Positions 10,158 to 19,857 of a stretch of DNA of 64,000 bases are shown here, one piece after another. The notes below the pieces were generated by a model, which saw only the letters and a program-made list of their open reading frames with translations, was not told where the DNA came from and did not search any database. The stretch is from Saposhnikovia divaricata (taxonomy: Eukaryota > Streptophyta > Magnoliopsida > Apiales > Apiaceae): positions 139,604,148 to 139,668,147 of the forward strand of contig CM071598.1 in the NCBI GenBank assembly GCA_036435485.1. Reading direction: 5' to 3'. Each line of letters starts with the position of its first letter. Within the stretch, counting starts at the first letter, position 1. A program made the translations under genes and the position numbers.

Positions 10158-11154
10158 TGAGTAATTTTACTTTTTCGCACTAATATAACGCATAATAGCG
10201 GCCCTCGTTTTATCCTATAGATAAGTGAGTTACTTTTCTGTACGTGTGCATTTATTTGTGTGTTGTGTTAAATTTTCCAAATTATATTAAAGTGCAAATT
10301 GTTAAAGTAATATTGTAACACTCTCGTTTAAATATATACGAATAGTCTAAAGTTGACTATATCGAACGAGAAGTTGTTTATCAAAGATCCTTAAGCTATA
10401 AAGCTTTTACAAGGATATGATTTATACATTACTTCGAAAATAGACGTATTTTCAATAAAGAAGTAATTTTAACTATACTTCGACATTTACAAAAAGTCGA
10501 ACAAAAGTATATGATTATAAACCTTATAACCCTACGATCTTAAAGGACATAATCAATATTTGCAAACTCCGAGATATATTTAAATCTAATTAAACGGAGT
10601 ATTGTGTTAAAAGTATTCTTTGATTTACAAGTCATATCGAATATAAGAATACACATAAAGTCATAAGCAAATAAAGCTTATTGAACTTATTTTACTTAAT
10701 ATTCGTGTAAGAATATTATAGTCACCCTAGGACATATTAGACCAAAACCTCTCTTTATATTACAGTTTGTTTCGTAGATATTGTTTTCTAAGTTTTGCAG
10801 TGAGGTGAAGTTGAAGTGAGGTGATTCTCGTTCTAAGACCCAAGTCCTAGGCACTAGCGGGGAGTTAGTGGCCTTTGCACCGTGAAGAAGAGGAAAGACC
10901 CAAGACCTTTCATCTAATATCCAAGACCGGCAAAAGCGAGGAATTCAAAGACTACACCAAGGGTTCTACATCAACTTTGAAGAAGTAGCGAGGAGTTGCT
11001 GTCTAAGATAAGTTGTGTAGGTTTCCACAACGACTTTGAGGGTGTAATGGGGAGTTACGACCCAAGACGAGTCTTGTGGGTTTTTATATTTATTGTGAGG
11101 TAGTATCTTGGAGATACGTACCAAGACCAATATTTATAAGGTTGTAAAGGCTTC
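10158..11154. other. Old transposable-element sequence, probably Copia LTR
   Basis: This kilobase has no coding sequence. Its right part (10800-11154) contains repeated phrases such as GGGGAGTTA and CCAAGAC. It continues on the far side of element B as 19560-19857, which has a copia-like LTR end (GGGATCTAACA). A TGTAACACTC at 10314 could be the LTR start, giving about 1.14 kb without B, but the flanking five bases do not match. Confidence 0.4.
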
Positions 11155-11159
11155 CCCGC

Positions 11160-11657
11160 TGTTGTGGAATAAAAACTAGGTTACGATTTGTAATTAATGC
11201 TAGGGTGGTTGAGCTTCGAGCTTTAATGGCTGTTCTTGTGTTCGTGGCTGAATCTGCCTTCACAAGATGCCTACGTACCTTGATGAATATCAAAGATCAA
11301 GCCAAAAATGTAGTTCTAGGTTGAGGGGTCTGGCCCTTTATATAGGCTGAGAAGCCTTAGAATTATGGTAGGAGTCAGAGACTTGGTGGACAAGTCTTTG
11401 AGGAAGGTTCTAGATTTATTCCTTGTAGGAATTAGTTTCCATATTGAATTGGATGCCTTGGTGGCTAAGTCTGACGGAGATAATATCCTTATCCAACTCT
11501 TATTGCTGAGCTGTTTATTTCCCCCAATATTAATTACGAAATTAATATTATAATTGGGGTTTTGGGTCCATCTGGCGGGCCCCACGTTTGGACCATTCTT
11601 GGTCTAATTAATGCCACATTAAATGTGTCTTTTAGGGCTTATTTTCAGCCCATATCA
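11160..11657 (-). repeat. 3' LTR of Tat element B
   Basis: The LTR is 498 bp with TGTTGTGG and CATATCA plus-strand ends, and carries the complement of TATATAAAGG near 11336. It is adjacent to the polypurine tract, which identifies it as the 3' LTR of a minus-strand element. Confidence 0.95.
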
Positions 11658-11673
11658 TTTTCCCCCCAACTTC
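11658..11673 (-). other. Polypurine tract of element B
   Basis: On the minus strand this reads GAAGTTGGGGGGAAAA and abuts the 3' LTR. Element D has GAAGTTGGGGGGCAAA at the same place. Confidence 0.85.
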
Positions 11674-11815
11674 TAGGAAAACTGATAAGGCTTTCCTTGA
11701 AGTTTTATTTGTCTAATTCGAGACTTGGGTCAGGTTTTATCTTTGATATCGTTTTGATGTAAAGCGTGGAGCGACCGACGCGTTTACAACAAAATTAGAT
11801 TATGCCAACAACATT

Positions 11816-12414
11816 GAACGGTGCTAGACGGCACTAAACGGCGATAAACGGTGCTAAACGGCACTAAACGGCACTTAACGGTGGTAAACGACGTTTAAAC
11901 GATGTTAAACGATGCTAAACGGCACTAAACGGCAATTAACGGTGCTAAACGACGTTTAAACGATGTTAAACGACGCTAAACGGCGATAAACGGTGCTAAA
12001 CGGCACTAAACGGCACTAAACGGTGCTAAACGGCCTTAAACGATGTTTAAACGATGTTAAACGACGCTAAACGGCGATAAACGGTGCTAAACGGCACTAA
12101 ACGGCACTAAACGGCACTAAACGGTGCTAAACGGCACTAAACGGTGCTAAACGACCTTAAACGACGTTTAAACGATGTTAAACGACGCTAAACGGCACTA
12201 AACGGTGCTAAACAGCCTTAAACGACGTTTAAACGATGTTAAATGACGCTAAACGGTGATAAACGGTGCTAAACGGCACTAAACGGCACTAAACGGTGCT
12301 AAACGGCCTTAAACGATGTTTAAACGATGTTAAACGATGCTAAACGGCGATAAACGGCGCTAAACGGCACTAAACGGAACTAAACGGTGCTAAACGGCAC
12401 TAAACGGTGCACTG
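11816..12414. repeat. Minisatellite of about 10 bp, CTAAACGGCA type
   Basis: About 600 bp of near-continuous 10-bp units (TAAACGGCAC, TAAACGGTGC and variants). Superimposed is an irregular longer order marked by GTTTAAACGATGTTAAA, seen near 11895, 11954, 12048, 12165, 12229 and 12320. The same repeat, shorter, is at 58495-58783 in element D. Tandem repeats in the 3' untranslated part of Tat elements are established as a source of plant satellites. Confidence 0.95.
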
Positions 12415-12499
12415 AAAACCATCCGAAAAAATCGAGATCTAGGTTCAGAAACTACCCGAGATTCTCTGAAAAACCAAGATTCAGGACCACGAACTAACC

Positions 12500-12850
12500 C
12501 GCGATCGGCCGGATCGAGGGCTAGCACGTGGTCGGCTAGCACCTGGTCGGCTGAGGGGCCTCGATCCAAGGTGATCGGCTGGCACCTGGTCGGCCGAGGG
12601 GCCTTGATCCAAGGTGGTCGGCTGGCACCTGGTCGGCTGCGGGCTGGTCGGCCGCGGGCTGGTCGGCCGTGGCTCCTTGGCGTGCCTTGGTCGGCCGGTT
12701 CGTGGTCTTCTAGTTCGTGGTCGGCCGAGGCTCCTCAAAACGCCGTGGTCGGCTACAAGGTGGTCGGCTGTGGCTTCTTCGGGTGTCATGGTCGGCCGCT
12801 TCGTGGTCAGCTATGGCTCCTTGGGGTGTCGTGGTCGGCCACTTCGTGGT
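12500..12850. repeat. GC-rich GGTCGGC minisatellite
   Basis: TGGTCGGCC/T recurs every 15-25 bp, with longer units of about 43 bp near 12540-12630 (a GGCTGGCACC block followed by GGGGCC and GATCCAAGG). The base composition is far more GC-rich than the surroundings. Open frames here are repeat artefacts. Element D has the complement at 58095-58380. Confidence 0.9.
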
Positions 12851-12889
12851 TGGCGAAGAAACCCGCACCTGAAAAAAACTCATGGAACT

Positions 12890-13060
12890 TGAGGATCAAG
12901 AACCTCGATCTTAACCTCCAATTTAGTACCTTGGTCATCCGTGACTTTCAAGGATCCAGAACCTCGATCTTGATCTTAAATTGTCAAGGATCTAGGTTCT
13001 AAAATCATCCGTGATCCTAGGGATCCAGAACCTCGATCTTGATCTTAGGTCGTCAGTTTG
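12890..13060. repeat. Repeats around GAACCTCGATCTTGATC
   Basis: Three copies of a phrase containing AACCTCGATCTT with ATCAAG or GATCC flanks lie near 12899, 12960 and 13029, spaced about 60-70 bp. The related array in element D is at 57890-58080. Confidence 0.75.
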
Positions 13061-13332
13061 GTCATTCGTGACTTCTAACGGTATTACACCTTAATTCATG
13101 ATTAGCACTGCTAACCTTGTGCTTAAGACTAAACTCGTGACTTATTTTCTTAAGCGTAAATATGCCTGCAGCAAATATTTCAACTATTTCTTTTCTGACA
13201 TATATGAATTATAACGATACTTTCTGTATAACGCGGATAATTTCTGTCCTTTTTTCGTTCTATGAACGATAGATGACCTGTAAACGCGAACCGAGCTGAA
13301 ATTCAACCTGATGTACCAGGTCATGCACTTTC

Positions 13333-13340
13333 TATAAAAG
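13333..13340 (+). promoter_or_regulatory. TATA box of the aORF in element B
   Basis: TATAAAAG lies about 145 bp upstream of the aORF ATG, followed by a pyrimidine- and CAAG-rich leader. The same box occurs at the same place in element D. This supports transcription of the aORF from its own promoter, antisense to the element. Confidence 0.7.
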
Positions 13341-13484
13341 AGGAGAAGTAGCCTTCATTTCAACTCACTTCTTCATTTCTGAGCTCTCAAATTCTTAAGT
13401 TCTCTAGCTTCAAGTTGCAAGATCAAGTTCGAGCTTCAAGATCAGGTTTCAGATCCAAGATCAAGTTTCAGCTTCAATATCAAG

Positions 13485-15595
13485 ATGTCGGAAGGTGATC
13501 AACCAATGGCTCCCCCTGTCTCCATGATGGAAGCTATGTCGAAGAGGAGTAAGATGAGGACCGCCAAAGGTAAAGAAAGAATCAAACCTCCTTCGTATGT
13601 TGAACATAGATTTGAATCCTTGTTAGAACTTCTGAACATTATGAGGGAAGCATTTCCCAACTGTTCCAGCTTAGATTCTTTTAACAGTCCCAGTAAGTTG
13701 TCGGAACGAGATGTCCAAATGATAAGGGAGTCCTATCACTTCCCAAGTGCCATTAAGGTTTGTCTCCCAAATCCATCGGATAGAACATGCAACTGGTATC
13801 CTGAAAGGATCTGTGTTTACTGGGGTGCCTTAGATGCTGGGTTCAGATTCCCGGTGGACAATTTTATCATTAGATTGCTGGCGGAGTATCAGATCCACCC
13901 ATGTCAGTTGTATCCCAATGCTTGGAGGTACATCTCTATTTTCTTAATAAGGTGTCGCGAACTGGAGATTCATCCGACAACCACAATGTTTCGAAGTATC
14001 TTTGGGGCCAGCAACTCTTCTGACTCCAAGAAAGGATGGGTTAGCCTTAAGCACCGAGCCAAACTTCCACACATGGTGAATCCCTTCTCTTTTCCAGATT
14101 CTCAGCATTTCTGGGAAAGGGAGTTTGTAGTTCTTGAGTGGAAAGGTGGTGACTGGGGCAACTTCTTTGTGAAGAGATTTGGGTCCGTGGAGGACAGTTC
14201 ACATTTCGTGTGTGACCTTACTGATTCAGAATTGTTGGATCGAGATAGGCTTCTTGCTGATGACGGCAGTACACACTATAAAACTTTTCTAAATGAAAAG
14301 AATCTTATTGGGGCTGGCCTTAGCTTTCTTTCCATTGAGGGTAACTTTCTTACTTGAGCTTATTATGAACTCTGTTTGTTCTTATCCCGATGTTTTTCTC
14401 TTTGTATTTCAGCTGCTGAGGAGATTGATAATCATCCCGAGAACCGGCCAACTGTTACCAAGAGGATGAAGAAGAGGGCTGAGGAGAAGCTGAATCCAAC
14501 TAAGCCTCATATCCCTAACTTCTTGGAGCGTTGTTCTCAAGGTGGTAAACGATCCCGAAACACTGACGGGGACGTCAGGACTCCTTTCATACCTCCTTGG
14601 GGCATATGTGAACAAGACTCGGTCTTTGGGAGTCCTTATCTAGCCCTATACTGGTCCAAACTTTCAATCACTCCTCCTGACCGAGCGACACTGCATGCAG
14701 GCGACAAAATGGATGAGTCTCAGCTCATGGGCGCCCAGGCCTTGTATCTGGTATGAAATTCCCTCTGTTAAGCCTGATATTGCTATTGATTTCAACTTTG
14801 CATATTCCTCGTGGCTCAACCATTTCCTTGCTGCAGGCCAACGCTTATTTTCAAACTGTTTCGACCCAAGGTCGGGCCTTTAGGGATGAAAATGTTAGCT
14901 TGAGAAATGACTCAGCAAGGTTCAGGGAAGAGATTGACGATCTGCACTCCCAAGTTGTTCGTGTTGAAGCTAATGCCGCATCTACCCGTAAACAACTTGC
15001 TTCTCTAGCCAAAAAGAAAGCCTCTGATGCCGACAAGGTAATCCAGGCCTACCATAGGTCTGAAGATTTTCTTAAGCTCATTGATGATCATGATGATGAG
15101 ATGCGTCCCTTCAACATGTCTGTTGGTTGGGATAAGGCCATTAACGCTGTGAGTCATAGGCATCCATCTGTTGTCAACCCGGCTGATTTTCCTTGCCCAA
15201 ATTGGGGTGCCATCCCGGCTAACCTAGCTTCTGGTTCGGGAACTAAAGATGTTCCTCAGGCATCAGGGTCCGGCTTCAAAGGCAGTCATCGACGCTCTGG
15301 ATCCAACTCAAAGGGGGCTGTTCAAGTTGCTAGCCACGACTCATCTTCTTATGGCTCCCGTGGGAAGAAACCCCCACCTACAAAGAAAGCTGGAGTAGTT
15401 CGCCAACCCATCCCTGGCAAGAGACTAATCCGGAGTGAGGGCAGTTCTACTTCTGATTCATCTTCCGAGGAAAAAGGAGCCGAAGTTGCTAGAGTTCAGC
15501 CAATGGTGATTTCCGAGCCCGGTGATGACTCCGGTGAAGACTCAGAGGAGGAGAGTGGGGAAGAGGAGAGTGGCGAAGAGGAGTCTGGCGAATAG
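13485..15595 (+). CDS. Tat antisense ORF (aORF), spliced, intact
   Basis: A predicted 650-residue protein from exons 13485-14340, 14413-14750 and 14837-15595. Both introns (72 and 86 bp) have GT-AG ends and join in frame. Exon 1 resembles the 'putative gypsy type transposon' domain (PF04195, recalled, not searched): residues about 105-200 contain CVYWGALDAGFRFPVDNFII and LYPNAWRYISIFLIRC. Exon 3 begins with a coiled coil (about 90 residues of charged heptads) and ends in a Ser-rich, then Glu-rich acidic tail. The stop at 15593-15595 falls in the tail; the copy in element D runs about 13 residues further. The function is unknown. Sense gag-pol and this gene converge, so their transcripts could pair. 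Confidence 0.8.
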
Positions 15596-16022
15596 GAGTC
15601 TGGGGAGGAGTAGCTGGAGTTAGTTTGTGGCCTTGCATGGCCTTGTTAGCCGAATGTGGCTTTATCTGTCTAGATTTCAATCAAGGTCCTTCGGGACCAA
15701 ACTTTTATCTGTCTCGTTGATATAACTTAACTGTTGGCCCTTCGGGATCTTTATTTATGCATTTGTTTCCTCATTTGTTTGTTTACTTGTTTTCGGTACT
15801 TGGCCTTTCTAGACTTACACTCAACAGGTGCTTGGTACATAAACAAAATCACAGAATCATTGAAGGGAAACACACTTTGCATTAATAATTCGAAATGGGT
15901 TCAACCCTTACATAACTTATTATTGTCCTACTCGGGGCGTTAAGCCCTGGAATGGTTTCATCGAACCTTATTTCTACTTCTCCTAATAAATAGATAGAAA
16001 GCTGAATCCATGCAAGGATAGC
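15596..16022. other. Convergent gap between aORF and integrase in B
   Basis: These 427 bp separate the ends of two converging genes. They hold short CCTTCGGG stem-loops (near 15687 and 15739) that could mark transcript ends. The equivalent region of element D is 54946-55318. Confidence 0.5.
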
Positions 16023-16759
16023 TTATACATAATAAACTTTGAGGTTTAAGGCATGCCAAGTACGGGGCACCTCAACCCCGTCCAAGGTCTCCAACTTGTA
16101 TGATCCTCGTCCCAACGTCTTCTTGACTCGATACGGCCCTTCCCAATTAGGGGCTAGCTTCCCCTTCTGGCCAACTCCAGAAGCCTCGATCTTCCTTAGA
16201 ACCAGGTCGCCTTGTCGAAAGAACCTTTCCTTAACCCTGTGGTTGTAATAAAAGGATGCTTTCTTTTGATGCTCAACATTTCTAGCGTTTGCCTCGTCCC
16301 TGACTTCATCAATCAGGTCCAGGGCGAGTCTCATGCCCTCTTCGTTAGTTTCTGGTTCAAAGGCCTCAACTCGAGGTGACGCTTGCATGATCTCCAAAGG
16401 CACAACTGCCTCAGCTCCGTAAGCCAGCAGGAACGGGGTTGCTCCAGTGGTCACTTTACAAGTGGTACGGTATGCCCATAGTATGGGCAACAACTCATCT
16501 ACCCAAGTGTTTCTAGAGCGTTCGACCCTCTTCTTCAGTCCATCAAGGATAATTCGATTAGCCACCTCAGCTTGCCCATTGGCTTGTGGATGAGCCACTG
16601 AGGTAAAACGAAGCTCAATTGCATTCTCCTCACAATACTTCTTGAACTCTTCATTATTGAACTGTGTCCCATTGTCTGTCACCAAAATTCGTGGGATTCC
16701 ATACCTGCAAATTATATTCTCCCAAAAGAACTGGGCAACTTGTTTGGTGGTTATCTTGG
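16023..16759 (-). pseudogene. Integrase C-terminal half, element B
   Basis: The frame from 16685 to the stop at 16023 encodes 220 residues with the integrase DDE core (DNGTQFNN and ANGQAEVANR) and the C-terminal region ending NLKVYYV, with no chromodomain. Codons above 16685 belong to the same protein. A one-base deletion near 16767 puts them out of frame with the upstream half, where the frame stops at EAKL. Confidence 0.85.
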
Positions 16760-17638
16760 CTAGAGTTTAGCCTCAATCCACTTAGTAAAGTAATCAATGG
16801 CCACTATCAGAAACTTCCTTTGTGCTGAAGCTACGGGGAAGGGACCAAGTATATCCATTCCCCACATCGCGAATGGAATAGGGGAGCTAACCGATGTTAA
16901 CATCTCAGGCGGCTGCCTTACTATCGGAGCGTGCTTCTGGCATCGATCGCACCGCTTGACATAGCTCTGTGCACCGGCCAACATCTCTGGCCAGTATAAT
17001 CCCAAACGAGTTATTTTGTGAGCTAGGGCTCTACCCCCCAAGTGCTGCCCACAAATACCTTCATGAACTTCTTCCAAAGCTTCCCTTGCCTCTTGGGGCC
17101 TCAAACATTTCAAGTACGGGATAACGAAAGACCTTTTGTAAAGGACGCCCTCAATCAAGGCATATCTTAATGCTCTCACTGACAGCTTTCGTGCCTCCAA
17201 GGCATTGTCAGGGAGCCATGCGGTTTCGAGGTGAGCTTTGATAGGATCTATCCAACAGCTTCCCACATCAATTGGTGCCACTAATTTCGAGTCGATAGTC
17301 GGGGCCTTCAAGACCTGGAAGTAAACACTCCCTGCATAGTTTTCTATCTCGGAAGAAGCGAACTTAGATAGGGCATCGGCCTTAACGTTCTCTTCTCTCG
17401 GAATGTGTTCTACATAGCACTCGTCAAACTGAGTCATGACAGCTTTCACAACTCGCAGATACTTTGCCATAGTTTCATCCTTGGCCTCAAATTCACCATT
17501 TACTTGAGAGACTACTAATCTTGAATCTCCACAAAATTTGAGATTCTTGACTCTCATGATTCTGGCCAAGCCTAAACCGGCTATCAAGGCCTCATACTCA
17601 TCTTTCAACTGTCTACAATCATCTGTATCATGACCCAC
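16760..17638 (-). pseudogene. Gag knuckle fused to RNase H and integrase by deletion
   Basis: A 292-codon open frame made by an internal deletion. The first 13 residues are the Gag knuckle end (GHDTDDCRQLKDE); the next residue is already inside RNase H (YEALIAGLGLARIMRVK). Protease, reverse transcriptase and the first part of RNase H are gone, about 2.5 kb compared with element D. The junction lies near 17597-17603 at a shared TGAG. The rest is the RNase H C-terminus and the integrase zinc-binding region (HEGICGQHLGG, CDRCQKHAP), and WGMDILGPFP starts the catalytic core. The fusion is in frame but ends at the frameshift near 16767. Confidence 0.9.
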
Positions 17639-17704
17639 ATCACGGTGGTACCTACAGTATTTATCCTTGTTTCTCTTCGTGGGATCACCCCAAAGTGGCT
17701 TCGG

Positions 17705-19023
17705 CTATCGGAAGTCTTTATCCTTCTCAATATCTAGCAAGATCTGACTCCTAGGAGCGTTCAATCTTGCATAATCAGAAAACCTCGGTCCCAAACCCTT
17801 CTTTGGTGGTGACTCGAAATCCTTGCTAGTCCGGGGATACTTGTCCCTAGCATCGTACTCTTGCTCTTGCTTTCGTTTCTTCGAGTCATTAGAACCCTTG
17901 CCATTGCCTCCTGCGGTTTCCTTCTTCATGCTGTCCTCAGCCTTGATATATTTTTCGGCCCTTCGTTGGAGCTCGGCCATATTTTCGGGAGGATGTTTTG
18001 CCAAAGACCTTTTAAAGAAGAGATCAGTGGTTCCGTGTTCCAGGGCTACCATGGCCACTTTAGGGTTTGAGGGAACGCCCTACACTTTAAGGCGTCGCTC
18101 GTAGGCTGCAATAGCAGTGCGTTTGAGAATGTCCTAGCATGGTTCGCGGGGTCGCCCGTCCCATCATAGGCCTTAATCGTCGGCATCTTAAACTTCCTCG
18201 AGATGCGAGCATTCATTACCTCTTCAGTAAACGGAGGTGTGGGATCATCAGGATCCCCAAGAGGCATCAGATCCTTGGGGTTACTTCTGGGGGTCTCTAC
18301 CCTTGTCGATTTTTCAGTTGGGGCATCGGCCCTTCACTGTCTCCTTGAAGGCCTCTCCAGATTTATAACGGGAATCCTCCCTGTAATTGGAGGGGGACAA
18401 ATCAGACTTCACCTTGCTTGCTCCCTAGCAATATCATCCTACAGCTTTTGGATCTCAGCCTCATGAGCCTTAATCCTTTCCTCAGCCGTTTATGGAGGTC
18501 CATCATGGATTCGTTGGGACCTCCTTCGAGGTTCTCTACTAGCACGTCGCCTCCTCGGGGCTTCTTCGCGATCATCATTGTCATCCTCAGACGTTGAATC
18601 ATCAGTATAGGGGCCAGAGTAATCATCGTAATCTCGATATCGGATCTGTAAGGCATGACTGCTCGGTCCAGGTTCCCTGTGTTGAGGGGGATAATTAGGC
18701 AGCCCATACATCGGATTGGTATTCAAAGGGAGATCCGTAGTGTGGATCTGTACCCCCGGGGGTAGCGTACGATCAACGCCATCAAGAGGAGAAACTACCA
18801 TCTGAAGAGGGTTAGTTTCTTGGTTTTGAGGGATAATCACATGTAAAGTTCCCTCAACATGGGGAATCGTCCCTGAGGGTTGAGAGGTTAGAGGTTGAAT
18901 GACCGTCCCTGTTGATGGGGGTAATTGTCCTTCTTCAGCGGTGATGAGCGGATCAGAGGTGGCTGGTGGAGCAGAGCTAAGGGGTATGGCCTCAGACGTC
19001 GTTGTTCTTCGTGTTTGAACCAT
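17705..19023 (-). pseudogene. Gag of element B, multiply disrupted
   Basis: Gag starts at the ATG read from 19023 (MVQTRRTT) just after the primer site. It is broken by a CAA-to-TAA change near 18490, further in-frame stops near 18440 and beyond, a deletion of about 220 bp near 18050-18056 that removes the central retrotransposon-gag domain, and a TGG-to-TAG change at 17705. The surviving parts align residue by residue with element D (ISRKFKMPTIKAYDGTGDPA, LEHGTTDLFFKRSLAKHPP). Confidence 0.9.
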
Positions 19024-19042
19024 GGTTGATGTTGTCTTCCCA

Positions 19043-19054
19043 CAGACGGCGCCA
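19043..19054 (-). other. Primer binding site of element B
   Basis: On the minus strand this reads TGGCGCCGTCTG (then TGGG), two bases from the 5' LTR. Confidence 0.85.
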
Positions 19055-19056
19055 AA

Positions 19057-19554
19057 TGTTGTGGAATAAAAACTAGGTTACGATTTGTAATTAATGCTAG
19101 GGTGGTTGAGCTTCGAGCTTTAATGGCTGTTCTTGTGTTCGTGGCTGAATCTGCCTTCACAAGATGCCTACGTACCTTGATGAATATCAAAGATCAAGCC
19201 AAAAACGTAGTTCTAGGTTGAGGGGTCTGTCCCTTTATATAGGCTGAGAAGCCTTAGAATTATGGTAGGAGTCAGAGACTTGGTCGACAAGTCTTTGAGG
19301 AAGGTTCTAGATCTATTCCTTGTAGGAATTAGTTTCCATTTTGAATTGGATGCCTTGGTGGCTAAGTCTGACGGAGATAATATCCTTATCCAACTCTTAT
19401 TGCTGAGCTTTTTATTTCCCCCAATATTAATTACGAAATTAATATTATAATTGGGGTTTTGGGTCCATCTGGCGGGCCCCACGTTTGGACCATTCTTGGT
19501 CTAATTAATGCCACATTAAATGTGTCTTTTAGGGCTTATTTTCAGCCCATATCA
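19057..19554 (-). repeat. 5' LTR of Tat element B
   Basis: The LTR is 498 bp, with the promoter-like TATATAAAGG as its complement near 19232. About six substitutions distinguish it from the 3' LTR by eye. CCCGC follows directly. Confidence 0.95.
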
Positions 19555-19559
19555 CCCGC

Positions 19560-19857
19560 CTACTAAAGTAGCGAGATATTTTTAAGGGAAAATCTCGAGT
19601 CCGGAGAGGAGCTCGGGGACTGGAGTAGGGGTGAGCGAATCCATTAGGGGTTGCGTCATCGCGAACTAGGATAAAATCTCCTGTGTGGTATTTTCTTCCC
19701 TTGTCTTTTATTTCTGTACTTATAAACTGCATAACGACTCGGTAAAAGTTTCAAAAAGGGAAAATTATTTTAAAACGCCATAATAATTTTTAAATTGGAT
19801 ATTAAGCTATTCAACCCTCCCTTCTAGCTTAAAATAGCCCTCTTACGGGATCTAACA
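19560..19857 (+). repeat. Copia-like LTR end fragment
   Basis: The right part of an old LTR split by element B. It carries the copia-like phrase AAGCTATTCAACCCTCCCTT near 19811 and ends GGGATCTAACA at 19857. No primer site follows, so it is a solo LTR or fragment. The left part is probably within 10158-11154. Confidence 0.45.

Larger units (their letters stand above)
11160..19554 (-). mobile_element. Tat-lineage Gypsy element B, internally deleted
   Basis: An 8395-bp minus-strand element with two 498-bp LTRs, flanked by CCCGC at 11155-11159 and 19555-19559. On the minus strand the order is LTR, primer site, gag, a large internal deletion, RNase H remnant, integrase, an antisense spliced gene (aORF, plus strand), three minisatellite blocks, polypurine tract, LTR. 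An antisense extra ORF between integrase and the 3' LTR is a known feature of Tat elements. The LTRs differ at about six positions by eye. gag-pol is dead, but the aORF is uninterrupted. Confidence 0.95.

Noticed and set aside
11816..12414. CRISPR-like regular repeats
   Set aside because: There are no spacers: units are contiguous 10-mers with variants, a plant minisatellite.
12481..13002. Open frames of 90-143 codons on both strands in the GC-rich block
   Set aside because: They are by-products of the GGTCGGC minisatellite; the residues are low-complexity Gly, Arg, Pro and Trp.
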